Assembly (NCBI GenBank): GCA_028622995.1
Contig: JAJQJQ010000004.1
Location: 5,952,001-6,016,000 of the forward strand
Origin: Panagrolaimus kolymaensis
Lineage: Eukaryota; Nematoda; Chromadorea; Rhabditida; Panagrolaimidae
Direction: 5' to 3'
DNA length: 64,000 bases
The notes beneath the pieces were generated by a model that was given only the letters and a program-made list of their open reading frames with translations, did no database searches and was not told the origin of the DNA. Shown here in pieces: positions 11,461-22,900 of this stretch (position 1 is its first letter; every line of letters starts with the position of its first letter). The translations under genes and the position numbers were made by a program.

Positions 11461-13644
11461 ATGAATACTTGTCCTGCTTGCGGTAAATTTGTTTCACCAA
11501 TTAGCGCTGTAACAATACCAACCGTGGAATGGCGTAGAAAAGAATGGGCTGATATTTTTGGGATTGATCATCAAGTTATGCTTGGATACACCAAACACAC
11601 TATTTTTTGTGCCAGTCATTTCAATCAAACTGATTTGATTTTTGAAGGTGAAAGAGTGAAAACGCTAAAGAAGGAAGCTCGACCACTTCCATTCAGAAAA
11701 GAAAGTTTTGGACCTCATGCTCCAAAAGTTCTTCGAATGGATTACAAAAAAACTTATTCTCGACCCAGTGAAACCCAAGAAGCTGTAAGAAATACTTCCA
11801 CTATTGATCCTCTGCCTAACGCTTCTTCCCCCGATTATGCTATGAATGATTTCGATTATCATGTTACTGGTTCTCCTCAACCTATTTGTGAAAGAAAAAA
11901 ACGAGGACCATATCGAAAAGTCAAAAATATGTATATCAATGATGAAACGAGTCCTCGAAATCCTCCCATTATTGTTGAACTTCCAGAAGAAAATGAAGAA
12001 CCTGCTGACGATATTATAGAATATGTAATGATTTCCAAAAAAAAGCTTTTATCAATTTTCAACAATTGTCCCGAATGCAATACCGTACTTAGTGCAAATC
12101 GAAAAAAGGAAATGCGAATCATCGGCACTGCTGCAAGTATAACTTTTCGATGCCCAAGTTGCTGTCCTCAAAGTCAAAAGACATGGGCAACCCAAGAAAC
12201 AATTCCTGGTACCAAAATTTATCAAGGAAATGCTCTTTTAGCGTCTGCTGCTACGATTACTCCCGTTCCTTATCCTTCTTTGAAAGAATTGTTTAATCTT
12301 GCCAAAATAGGAATTTTTGGAGAAACGCTTTATAAAAAAAATGCTAAAAACGTTGTATGGCCCGTTGTTCGCGAACATTATAATAATGAACATGCTGATA
12401 TCTTGCAAATGTTAAAAGATCGTACCGAAACACCACTAAATTTGCTTATGGATGGTCAATATGATTCACCCGGATTTTGTGCAGCACTATGTTGTGTTAC
12501 CGCTATCGATTCAGAAAGTGGCTATATCATTGCTTCTGAAACTCTTCACAAATCCATGACAGCTGATGTAAGTGGCCGAATGGAAGCAGAAGGTGTAAGA
12601 AAAATCTTGGATTTATTAGAAGAAAATGAAATTCAAGTCAACCGATTGACAACTGATAGGCATACCTCAACCATAAAAATGGTAAGAGAAAAATATCCTT
12701 CAATTACTCATATGTATGATGCATGGCATATGGTGAAACCCATTGTTCGAGATCTACGAACTGAAGCTAAAAAGAAAAAAAGCAAAAACCTCAAAGATTT
12801 TGTGAAAGGAATAAAAAATCATTTATGGTACAGTATTAGTGAAGGCAATGGAGATGGAGAATTATGCCGTGAAATATTGTTATCTTCTCTCTTTCACATC
12901 ATTGGAATTCATAATTTTGAGAACGACAATATCTGCAAACAACTTTATGAAGCAATGGAAGACGCGATTGGAAAAGATCAAAAGAAGAAAGATGATTTCA
13001 AAAAAATGAACCCAAATAAAGGATCCGAGTTATTCAAGTCGTTGGAATTCACCAAAATTGATATGTGCAAACATTCACCAATTAATCCTGACGAAGACGA
13101 CAATGAATACATGGACCCAATTAGTTATGGATACTTCTGCTTCTTTTCCAAAATTGCCAATGAAAAATTCCTTACTGACATCATTAAAACCTCTCCTGAT
13201 TTTGCAACTTCCCGAGTTGAAAACTTCCATTCCCTTGCAACTGGAAAATACCGACCTAAGAAAACATACTATCCCCATCATGGATATGATATAAGAACAA
13301 GGACGGCAATTATGCATTATAACAACAATGTACGATGCGAAAAGAATGGAACTCGTAAAGTAATTGGAAAAAGACAAGTTAGATCGAAAGCAAATGCTGG
13401 AGAAATGGTAACCAAAATTATAAAATCTAAAGCCCCGATAACTTGGAAGCACAACATAATCCTCGACTGTTTACAAAAGATTGAATCTAAAAACATCATC
13501 GAAGAAGAAACTCCTTTATTTGATAGCGAAGGAGAAATGGAAGAAAATGAAGAAGAAATTTCTGCCGATGACCAAGATTCTGATGGAGAATCGGATGAAA
13601 GTGACAACGATGATTTTTTGGAAGAAGATGATGTGGAAGAGTAA
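11461..13644 (+). CDS. Kolobok-type transposase with THAP zinc finger and DDE-like core
   Basis: Single-exon 727-aa transposase. I chose the ATG at 11461 because it follows a TTTTTAG acceptor and places the THAP cysteines at the N-terminus; the frame stays open upstream without a convincing start. The THAP domain spans about residues 4-80, with C4, C7, C50, H53, W29 and an AVPTxF-like box (EARPLPF). A second cysteine cluster, CPEC...CPSCC, lies around residues 200-235. The catalytic core shows LLMDGQYDSPG (D331), LTTDRH (D399), HMYDAWH (D420) and SRVENFH (E587). These are the conserved acidic blocks of THAP-containing Kolobok-like transposases. Which acidic residues are the true triad needs alignment. 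The C-terminus is strongly acidic. It should bind the element's ends and cut and paste it at TTAA. Confidence 0.88.
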   Translation: MNTCPACGKFVSPISAVTIPTVEWRRKEWADIFGIDHQVMLGYTKHTIFCASHFNQTDLIFEGERVKTLKKEARPLPFRKESFGPHAPKVLRMDYKKTYSRPSETQEAVRNTSTIDPLPNASSPDYAMNDFDYHVTGSPQPICERKKRGPYRKVKNMYINDETSPRNPPIIVELPEENEEPADDIIEYVMISKKKLLSIFNNCPECNTVLSANRKKEMRIIGTAASITFRCPSCCPQSQKTWATQETIPGTKIYQGNALLASAATITPVPYPSLKELFNLAKIGIFGETLYKKNAKNVVWPVVREHYNNEHADILQMLKDRTETPLNLLMDGQYDSPGFCAALCCVTAIDSESGYIIASETLHKSMTADVSGRMEAEGVRKILDLLEENEIQVNRLTTDRHTSTIKMVREKYPSITHMYDAWHMVKPIVRDLRTEAKKKKSKNLKDFVKGIKNHLWYSISEGNGDGELCREILLSSLFHIIGIHNFENDNICKQLYEAMEDAIGKDQKKKDDFKKMNPNKGSELFKSLEFTKIDMCKHSPINPDEDDNEYMDPISYGYFCFFSKIANEKFLTDIIKTSPDFATSRVENFHSLATGKYRPKKTYYPHHGYDIRTRTAIMHYNNNVRCEKNGTRKVIGKRQVRSKANAGEMVTKIIKSKAPITWKHNIILDCLQKIESKNIIEEETPLFDSEGEMEENEEEISADDQDSDGESDESDNDDFLEEDDVEE

Positions 13645-14016
13645 TAAACTACCTGATCGTTCTTTTATTATATTTATCACCTTTTTGTCCCCAAATTATG
13701 TATTTTTGTATCGTAATAATAATTTTTATTTTAAAACCATTGACGGCTAACGATATAGGAAGAGTCTTAAAAACAAAAGACATTTTTGACAAGCTTCTTA
13801 TTCGGAAGAAGTATAATCCCCAGAATTAATCGATAATTACTCAAAAAAGAAATAGTAAATAATATATATTACACCTCCTAAAGTTCACCCAATGACGGTA
13901 GATAAACATAATCACTAACCTTTGAACGAAATTAGAGGTTTCATAAAGCATCAACATCAATCTAAGAAAAGCAACATTTATAAATCATCCATCATTCAAT
14001 CATTATCCATAAACAG

Positions 14017-14423
14017 CCATTGATCACCAAAATTAGCTAAAAATTGAACTAAAGAAAAAACCAAAACAATACAAAAAACTGGCCTGGAATAAACGACTAC
14101 GAAGCAAACATTGAACGAAGTATCTAAAAACAGAACTAAAGAAACAACCAAAACAATAAAAATAACTTCCCTGTAACATGATGATGAAGCAGCAGCAACA
14201 ATTTTCATAGATATCATCTAATCAGCCATCAAAATTGAGAAAAACTACCAACATTTACGTCAAACATCAACAAAAAAAATTGGAAAATGAAAAAACCAAA
14301 GCAAACGATGATTTCGAAACGAAAAACGTTTTCAAATTTCGCGCCCAGCCCCAGTATCACTTTTTTCATCTCCCAGCCCTACAAGCTTCATTTTCGAAAA
14401 AGGCAGCAAATAGTCTTGTTCCT
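14017..14423 (-). repeat. Right terminal inverted repeat of Kolobok element
   Basis: Reverse complement of 9554-9960 over 407 bp with two mismatches. The outer end GTCTTGTTCCT abuts the TTAA duplication at 14424-14427. Confidence 0.92.
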
Positions 14424-14427
14424 TTAA

Positions 14428-15620
14428 ATTTTAAACGCAAATACATGCTTTTTATTTCTATGTGTAGCAAACCTAGGTGAAAATGCCTTTGGGAATTTAA
14501 ATATTTCAGTCAAAAATAAAAAAAAACATAATTACAAAGTGTTCCCAAGTATATGTCATTTTGACAGTAACAATAAAATAAATTTTTAAAAATATTTTTT
14601 ACTATCCAAATTCAAAACTCAAAAACTTTGTTTACTACCATTTTGTCATAACATTAGGGAACACTATTCAATATTAAAAAAAATAAAAAATTCCTTTTTT
14701 AATTAAGTTGTGAACTAAAACAAATAATTTTCGTAAACAAGAATCACGAGGATTGTTATCCAATGAAACAAAATGAAAAATGTAAAAATTTTAAAAGCGT
14801 CAAATTTTTCTGCATCGATGATTCTCAAAAATATGTTTGTTTTGAATTCAGTTCTTTTTTATAAATATATAGAAAGGGAATACAATTTAAACATTTGATG
14901 AATAATTAATAATTTTTTTCATGCCATATTTGGTTATAGCTTGAAACTCAAAAAGGTGTAACAAAAAAAAAAGAAAACCGGAAACAATTTAAATTATTTT
15001 TCTGCTGCTGTAAAAAAAGGGATTGAATTTGGGAAACAAAATAAAAAAATTAGTTTTAACTAACTACAACAAGCTTTTTATTCCAACAAAGAAGCCAAAA
15101 AATTTCTTTAATTTTTAACTAAAAATAAACATGGTCCAATCAGGAAGTTATCACATCACGTCATTTGCCGTAATCATAGGTCAACAAGTTTTAGGATTGA
15201 AGGCATTTTGAACGCATATTTTTGTGATTTCAATTTTTGTAAATTTTTATATCATAGACTAATAATTTTTATTAAAAAAATATAACAATAATAACTCAAA
15301 AAAAATTTCTAGCAACTATTTAAAATTCAAACATAATTAAAAAAATAATAATAGCTAAAATCGAAAAAAACATATGTATGTAAAAAAGAATGAGATACCG
15401 CTCGTAAATTTTTTTGATAATTGCATACAAACAAAAAACAACTAAATTAAAAAATATATACCAAAATTAATAAAACCGCGTATCCCGAAACAAAAAATAT
15501 GATAAAAAATAAAACAACCAAAGAAAGAAATAATTTTCCTGATACAAAATATTTAAAAAAATTTCCTGGCAGATTTTTACTGTAAATATTTTACGATAGA
15601 CGGAAGAAATGATGCTTTTT
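14428..15620. other. Intergenic AT-rich DNA between transposon and zinc-finger gene
   Basis: No gene is seen. It contains a complete copy of the dispersed palindromic MITE (14538-14665) and otherwise A/T-rich sequence forming the 3' flank of the zinc-finger gene, which ends at 15621. Confidence 0.5.
14538..14665. repeat. Dispersed palindromic MITE, complete copy
   Basis: It starts AGTGTTCCC, followed by a TGTCATTTTGACAGTAA block, and ends TTTACTACCATTTTGTCATA then TTAGGGAACACT. The outer ends are inverted repeats of each other and so are the inner TGACAAAATG/CATTTTGTCA-type blocks. The same layout recurs at 28375-28523 and 55106-55247. No transposase is inside. No clear target duplication is visible, so the copy is probably old. 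Confidence 0.65.
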
Positions 15621-18600
15621 TTATTCAGCGACTTCGGTAGAAGCAACAGAGGAAATTGGAGCATCATTTGATTCTTCCATGACTTCTTCGTCTTCATCGA
15701 TGGTATCATTTGGGAAAAGTTTAGGGATATCCTCTTCATCTTCAAGCTCATGCTCGACTGATTCAGCATGTTGATCGGCTTCAATTTCGCCCTGAAACTT
15801 TTTTTATATAAAAGTTGTTGGAAAACCAAATCAATTACTTCTTCATCTTCTCCATTTTCTCCATGCTCCTCTGCATCCGAAGCATTCTCATCATTTTCAT
15901 TATCGATTTCATTCTCAATTTCATGTTCATCTCCACCCAGGATGGAATCGGTTAAATCCGCGCTACCTTTAAGCTTTTCAACTGATGCAGCTGTAGGAAT
16001 AGGAGCATCAATAAAATAATCTGGATAACATTCTCTAATGGCATCCTTTATTTCTTGAGCATATTTTAATCGATTATCAATGGGAGCTTTAGTGGAATTA
16101 TGAAAATCTTTTAAATGTTTCACAACTTGATCCCTCGATGGATTACCAAGTTGACATTCGGGGCATTGGAATAAATGAATATCCAAATGTGAATATGCAT
16201 GATGGCTTAAACGCGATTGGGTTGGTTTTCCACATTTCTAAAAATAAACTTAGTTACTATTTTTTGACTGACAGCTATGGGCTTACCTCACAACATGCGG
16301 TATCATTAATACGCTTTCTAAAATATTGAGCTCCACCAAGAATTAGCGAAAGTTCACGCAATTTAGCCATTTCAAGTTTTTGCTTTTTTGATTTAGGTCG
16401 TCGTGTACCAAATCGTCTCATACTTCTCTTTTTAGCTGTGGATGATGGAGTAGTTGTTCCATTGCTTCCTTCAAAAAGAAATAATAATTTAAAAATGATT
16501 TATTTTTTTCTAATTTATATGGCAAAAATCAAAGCAACTAAAATCTCATGAAACAAAAAGAATATGTTTACAACTAAAAACTAGAAATATATAAAAATAG
16601 GCAGACAAGACAATGTGATTTTTTTTGAGCAACTTAAAACTTCTTTTTTCTTTAAATAAGGCAAAAATAAAAAAATATGTAAAGCAATAACAAAAAACTA
16701 GACGATAATAAAAAAAAGGTTGAGATGCAAAGGCAGCGTTATTGGCGGTGGTTGTGAGAAGGATTTCGAGGAGGAGATGTGACATCTGAGTAGGAGATTT
16801 ATGTATTTATATATATAATAAAATAATATAGCCCAACCATGAGAAGCAAGGGTTTTTTCAAAAAACTAAAAAATAAGCAAATAATTTTTAGGCAACGATA
16901 ACAAAAAAATAATTGAAAATTGATGATTTTTGATTTTAGCTTCCCATTATTCGGCTATACTGGATATATAAAAGGCGCAATTCTAGCTAGCTAGCATTAA
17001 AAAAAACTAAAGCAGAAAAAAAGGAGAAAAAAATAGGATTACAAAACATAAATACGATTCAACTAAATTTTTTGAGGGGTAATAATATCTAGTGCGAAAA
17101 AAGAGGTATATAAATAAAAGCGTGTGCAAAAAATGAAAAGTTTTTTGGTCATCCTAATAATCCATCCACAACCGACTAACTAGAAGCAAAATCAAAAAAA
17201 AGAAATATAATTAAAATTATTTACTAACCTTTAGGAGTTGAAGAATTTTTCATTCCATCTCCAAAACTAAGTAATGGGTCTTTCATGGGTGAAGCCTAGA
17301 AAATGAATAAATTAAATTATTTATTTTGGAAAAGTGGCGGCTATGTTATACAAACCTTCATAGCTGCTGCACCTTCAGACAATTCACTGTGAGATTCACC
17401 ATTTTCATCAAGTTCGGGATCTTCAAAATCTTCATCAAATAATAAAATATTATTATCTTCCATTTTGGCATCGGAATTTGTTTTTCCACGCGAAGTTCGA
17501 TCAGCAAAAAGTTGTTCAATTCCAAAGCATGCTTTAGACATGGATTTAACTTCTTCCTCATATTTTCCAAGAGAATCTTCAACGCAATCATCGCTATTAT
17601 GTTCTCTTCGGCCATGAGTGGAAACGGATTGGGCTCGCTCATGTTTGAATGTGCAATATTTGCAATTATATCGAATAATGCCCAAATCATTATTTAAATG
17701 CCAAAGAAGATGAAAGCCTCGAACTCGCATCATCATTGTTTTATCACACATTAAACATTTAATATATTCTTCATTTCTCTTTGTTTCAGGTTTAACAAAA
17801 CTTGGATCAATATCTCCACCAAGTTTAAGTAATCCTCCATTGCTTCGAGGTGAGGGCATTGAAGATGTTGAAGGAGATGTGTGTAAAAGGCTTCCATTTG
17901 AACCATAATCAGATGGAGCAAACCCAAATCGCTTCTTTTTCTTTGTTGCTGCTTCAGCTTGTTCTTTTTGCATGGTATTATACATCATTTGAGCTTTTTC
18001 AGCTGTAGGGCCAGGTGTATTTCCAACGGTTCCAAGAAGTTCCATGGATAATTCTTGAACCATATCCGCTAATTCTATGGAACGATCTTCCATCATATCG
18101 GGATCAATTCGACCATGTTGCTTCGATTGATGATTCTCCATTTGATCTTTGCGATAATGTTCAACTTCGCAATCATCAAATTTGCATTTAAATCGATAAG
18201 TCTAGAATAAATAAATGGGATAATTTTATAATTTTATTCTTAGAAATAAAAGAACTTACATTATAATCTTTACCCAAATGATAAAACATATGCATTTGTC
18301 TTGCACCTGCAGTAACGGGTTTTTGACATCTTGAACATTCACCAAGTACACGCTTTTTGGATACACAATTAACTTGTCGACTTCCACGTGGGGCTCGAGT
18401 TTTAATTAGTTTTCCATTAGGCGCGGTGTAACTATTTTCAGGTTGAAGATTAGGATTTCCAAGTAAAGCATTTAAATTTTCTATAATTCTACTGCTATCA
18501 TTTTGATCGATATAACTGCTGCTATCATTTTGATTATATGATTCATATGGATCTAAGGGGTTTGTTCCAAATCGGCTTAATTGACTACTTGTAAATTCAT

Positions 18601-19998
18601 CAAGTTCGGGAGTTTGTTCATCATTACTTCCTGCATTTCCTTCAGTTACTGATGCCAAACCATTATCCATAGGATCATCATCATCTGAACGAGCAGCTTG
18701 AATTTGAGCCAAAATATCGCTGGTATTTGATTTTGGAAGAACCGTAATGGTTGCAGATGCAAGGGGTTGATTATTTAATGATTCATCATCTGAACCACGA
18801 AGTCTCTTATTTGGAGGTGCTCGAGAATGGGAAGATGAAGAATTAGCTGAACGTTTTAATGCTATGGATGAAGCCGCATCAAGAAGAGCTCGATCAAGCA
18901 TAGCCAAAAGTTCTCGTTTTGCACTTTGATTATCGATATATGAATAATGATTGAGGGAAATCTAAAAAATGAAATCAAAATTACTAAATATTATTAACTT
19001 AGAAAATGATGCTTACGCCTTTTTCATTTTTATGTGCTGAAAACATATGCTCACGAATTTGGGTATCAGAGGCTCGAACGGCATGACATTTTAAACATCT
19101 AAAGGGCATCCAATTGAGATGTTCCGTTTTGATATGAATCTATAAAATAAAACAATTTTATAAATTATATATTCCTCAAACAAATAAACGAACTTCTAAT
19201 TCTTCGCATGAATTTTTAGTTATTGAACATTCACAACATCTGAATGCAATTAAACCATTTGAACCGCCACTTTGAATTCCACCCATCATTGAATATCCAT
19301 TCATATTGTATCCTCCACTTCCAACTCCGGAATTATTATTAATTGATGAAGGAGTATTAGTATTTCGTTGCCAAGTTCCTCCGTTGCCTGTACTACTGGA
19401 AAATTGAATGGAAGTTCCGTTGCTCGTTTGCTGAAATTTTAGGAGTCTATGAATAAATGAATGAAAGCAAAAGATAGATAAGAAAAATAGGGGTCAAAAA
19501 ACAAAATAAAAGATGTGAAGGGCCAAATGATGAGATGCGAGCGAAGTGAATGTGAATTGTTTATTTACAGAAATAAAAAAATTCTTCATTGCAAAAAAAA
19601 TCGAATGAAAAAAAGCAAAGAAAGAATTCGTAAACAACAACTTCAGAAGTTGAGAAATTATTGGGAGGAGGCATTTATGAATCATCGAGGTCATGAAAAG
19701 CAGGTGGTATCCAGAAATTTTCGCTCTTGGGTTTACAAAAAAAAAGAAGCTTTAGGGCTTTTTGAATCTTCCAAAAATTTTCTTTCTAATTTTTTTGTGC
19801 AAATATGTATATTTAAAAAAAATCAAATCTTACAGTATCAAACATATTTGATGCTCCATTTGAACCTCCTCGAGAAACGCCATTTTGTTGATGAGAATTG
19901 TGATGATGTGAATGATGCCTTCTTTGTTGTTGATGTTGCTGTTGCTGTTGTTGCTGATAAAGCTGTTGCAACATTAAATTTGTTGCTCGATCACTCAT
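15621..19998 (-). CDS. Multi-C2H2-type zinc-finger nuclear protein, nine exons, 963 aa
   Basis: Exons: 19998-19834, 19430-19194, 19139-19017, 18961-18260, 18201-17356, 17295-17229, 16468-16287, 16237-15839 and 15791-15621. Phases join without a stop to give 964 codons including TAA. The N-terminus is Q/H-rich, then G/N/S-rich. About eight atypical C2H2-like fingers follow: FRCCEC, FRCLKC, GECSRC, FKCKFDDC, IKCLMC, YNCKYC, CCEKCGK and FQCPEC, each with a downstream H-x(3-5)-H pair. Some fingers are split by introns. Between them lie Ser/Pro-rich linkers, a KKKKRF basic patch, a RRFGTRRPKSKKQK nuclear-localisation-like stretch and a long acidic C-terminus. A DNA- or RNA-binding nuclear regulator is inferred. 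I do not recognise a specific C. elegans orthologue. Some donors are non-consensus (GTTCGT, GTTTGT, GTTAGT), so those joins are the least certain. Confidence 0.75.
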
Positions 19999-22900
19999 AC
20001 TTCCGCTGTTTTTGTTAAATAATAACGAAGCAGCAGCAGAAGGGGGTGAGGATAGAGGGGAATGAGTGATAATATGATCAAAGCTCGTCGTTTTGATTTT
20101 TTTCTATTTTTTGCTTGAAGTCGACGTCGTCTTTCTCAATAAAGAGAGGAGAAGACACCTAAAAAATTTTTTAGATGATTACTGTAATGGTAAAAAATGA
20201 GAGTTCATAAATTTTTACACGCGCCAAAATATAAAATATAAAAATTAATTTTGCGGTAAATTGATTTGATTGAAAAAAAAAGTCAAACAAAAGAGGCAAA
20301 GCAATAAAGGAATGGCAAGATGGCGCCATTGTTGAGCAGCCAGCCATCAAAAGAGAGAAAGAAAAAAAGTCAAAGCGGGAAATCGAAGACAGTCAAAAGG
20401 AAGAAGATGGGGATGGATATAATCGCAGCCTCTCATAAAACAGAAACTAACTGACTTCTTCAACATATTTTTTTGTTTTGTCTTTCTCATTTTTTTTTTG
20501 TTTGAGATAGATAGATGGACAACACTGAGACTATGATGAAGGCTCTGCAGAATAATAAACGGTGATGGTGTGGTGGAAAAAAATGAAGCGCGATCGATTG
20601 TTTACGCGATAATAGAAGTAGTAGAAGGAAGAAGAAGAAGAAGACAACGGGTCGGGGCCAACGACAACAAAAAATATATGCTGCTGTTGCCTGCGCTTTG
20701 TGCACACATGACTCCGGGGACAACGAAAACGAAAGAGATTCAAGAGCTTTTTTTCTTCTCTTCTCGCTGGCTTCGGTGATGATGGTGGTGGTAGTTGTTC
20801 ACTTTTTTTCCAACATATATTTTGTGTTGATTTGTGTTTAAGAATCAGAGGGAATGGAAGAGACACACAGCCAATGTGATCATCACTGCTGATGAAAAAG
20901 CTTAAGTTTGATGATGCTGATTGCAGTAATATAGCGACCAACAACTGTTAGGTGGAAAGGAGATAGAAGTTAATGTTTTTAAGTGGAGGAAAACGAAGGA
21001 GAAGATGCAAGCAAAAGACATTATCATTCATTAACTTTTGAGTTATTTTTAAAATGAAAGAAGCCTTTCTTGAAGAAGAAAGGTTTTTAAAGTCAGAATT
21101 TTAAGGCACAAAAAAGGGAGCAACAAAGAAGCCAAAAATGAATTGAATGCATTTATTAGAAGGACGACAAGAAAATGAAACTCAAGAAGACTATTTTTGC
21201 TATTTTTTGCGCGCATTCCGAATAGGCCAAGTAACAACAAACTAGCTGATGCTGCTGTTACTGATGACATGTAAAAATGTATGTATGTAAAGGCGCGCAA
21301 AAAAATAAGAAATAAGGAGACGCCATTTTTTGCGTTAATTGTTGTCCATCAGCCCTCAGAGGTCGATATGAATGCCTTCTGCTGCCTACCATCATCGTCG
21401 TCATTTATGGTTGGTTCATTCACAGCGTTTTTTGTTTTGTTTTGCTTTGTTCCTGTTTGTCCAGGAGTTATTTTTTCTGTCGTCGTTGCCATCTCCTTCT
21501 TGTTGATGACGGTGGTTGGTTACGGCCAAAAGTATCATTTTTGTGATGAAATTGAATAAAAAAAAGTTGAGAAACCTTTCTTTTTAGAACGGACAAAGAA
21601 AAAAAGGCGATGGCGCATAGTAATTTTTAGAAATGATTGATTTCTTCGAAGTTGAGTAACATAACCACCATACAGCACTGAATTTGGAGATAAAAGTAAT
21701 AAGACACATAAATAGGCTTTTGAAGCTTTCGAAAATTTGAAGAAATAAAATAGCAATCGAGAGCTATAGAGAGAAGTCACCGCCGATTGAAAACAGCCGC
21801 CATCAACAACAATGAGATCAGCTTTAGAAAATGTCTTTCTCGTCGTGTTTGAGGCGATGCAAAAAAAAGTTTCTAAAATGAAATGAATTGCTTCAAAGCC
21901 ATTTAATGCTGCCAAAGGGAGTGGAGGAAGGATTTAGAAGAGAAGAAGAAGTTAGTTAGCTTAAAGAAAGAAACAACATTTGTTTGAAGAAAAAAAAAGT
22001 TAAGGTTTTTTGATCAGAGTGCAAGAAGAGAAGAAAGTCAGCAGCGACAGCGGCATCTGTCTTGGTGGTGGTAGTGTCCCTCTCCTGTTAAAATCGAGAA
22101 CGTTGTCGTCGTCGTTGCTTTTTTGGATCATCATCGGTTGCTGCTGCCTAAGTCCCCACAACCGCTGTTGTTATCGTTGTTGTCGTCGCCATTTCCAAAT
22201 GCAAAAGGAAAGAAAGAGAAAATGGGTAGAATGAATGTGATCTCGGAAGGCATTCATTCCAATATCACATCAGACAAAAAAACTTTGCCAAACAACTGAC
22301 AAGAACAAAAAAAAAGTTATTTCAAAGAGAAAATGAAAGAAAAATTAAGCGACGACAAAAAAATAATGTAAAGTTTATGAAACTTTTTTTTGGATTCAAA
22401 AATCAAAGAAGTGAACGTTCAAAAATTAGTTTTTTTTATGATACATAGTTGCTTTGGGGTCAAACAAAAGATAGATTGTTTGTTTTTTTGTTAGTCCAAA
22501 AAAAGAAGAAGATGATGTTAGAGTTTTGAGAATATACCCTTAAAGACTCAATCTGTTATTTAGGCAGGCGAGATGTGATTTTCATAAATGAATAAATTCA
22601 GATTCAAGGTCAACTAAAACAGAAAAAGAGTGAGACAGACCAAAAACAGAGCATTGAGGAAAAAAGGAAATCTGTAACATCGATAACGACAACAAACAAT
22701 GAACTAACTCTTCTTTCATTCCTCTTCTCGCTTTCCCAAAAATGTTTTTGGGTTGGTTGTTGTTGTCGTGTGTGTGTTCAAATGCTCCTGCTGCAGCATC
22801 ATCTAAAATTTCTTCTTTCTTCTCATTGATTATTGGAAAATAGAGGAGAGGTCATTCGACGACGACAATCATGATGCTGCTGCTGCTTTCTTTACTTCTT

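Larger units (their letters stand above)
9554..14423. mobile_element. Complete Kolobok-type DNA transposon, 4870 bp, two genes
   Basis: The element begins AGGAACAAGAC and ends GTCTTGTTCCT. Both ends are flanked by TTAA (9550-9553 and 14424-14427), the target duplication typical of Kolobok and piggyBac elements. Terminal inverted repeats of 407 bp (9554-9960 and 14017-14423) differ at only two positions I could find; a weaker, gapped repeat continues inward to about 10085 and 13885. Inside are a THAP/DDE transposase on the plus strand (11461-13644) and a divergent gene for a P2X7 C-terminal-like domain on the minus strand (10464-11060). The THAP domain and transposase motifs favour Kolobok over piggyBac. 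Intact frames and near-identical repeats point to a recent insertion. Confidence 0.9.

Noticed and set aside
9550..14427. piggyBac classification from the TTAA duplication
   Set aside because: The THAP finger, the DGQYDSPG/TTDRH/DAWH motifs and the 407-bp inverted repeats fit Kolobok-type transposases and not piggyBac.
20487..20944. Overlapping frames with histidine, serine and phenylalanine runs near the zinc-finger gene 5' end
   Set aside because: Composition reflects CAT/GAA/GAC simple repeats; no splice connection to the zinc-finger gene.
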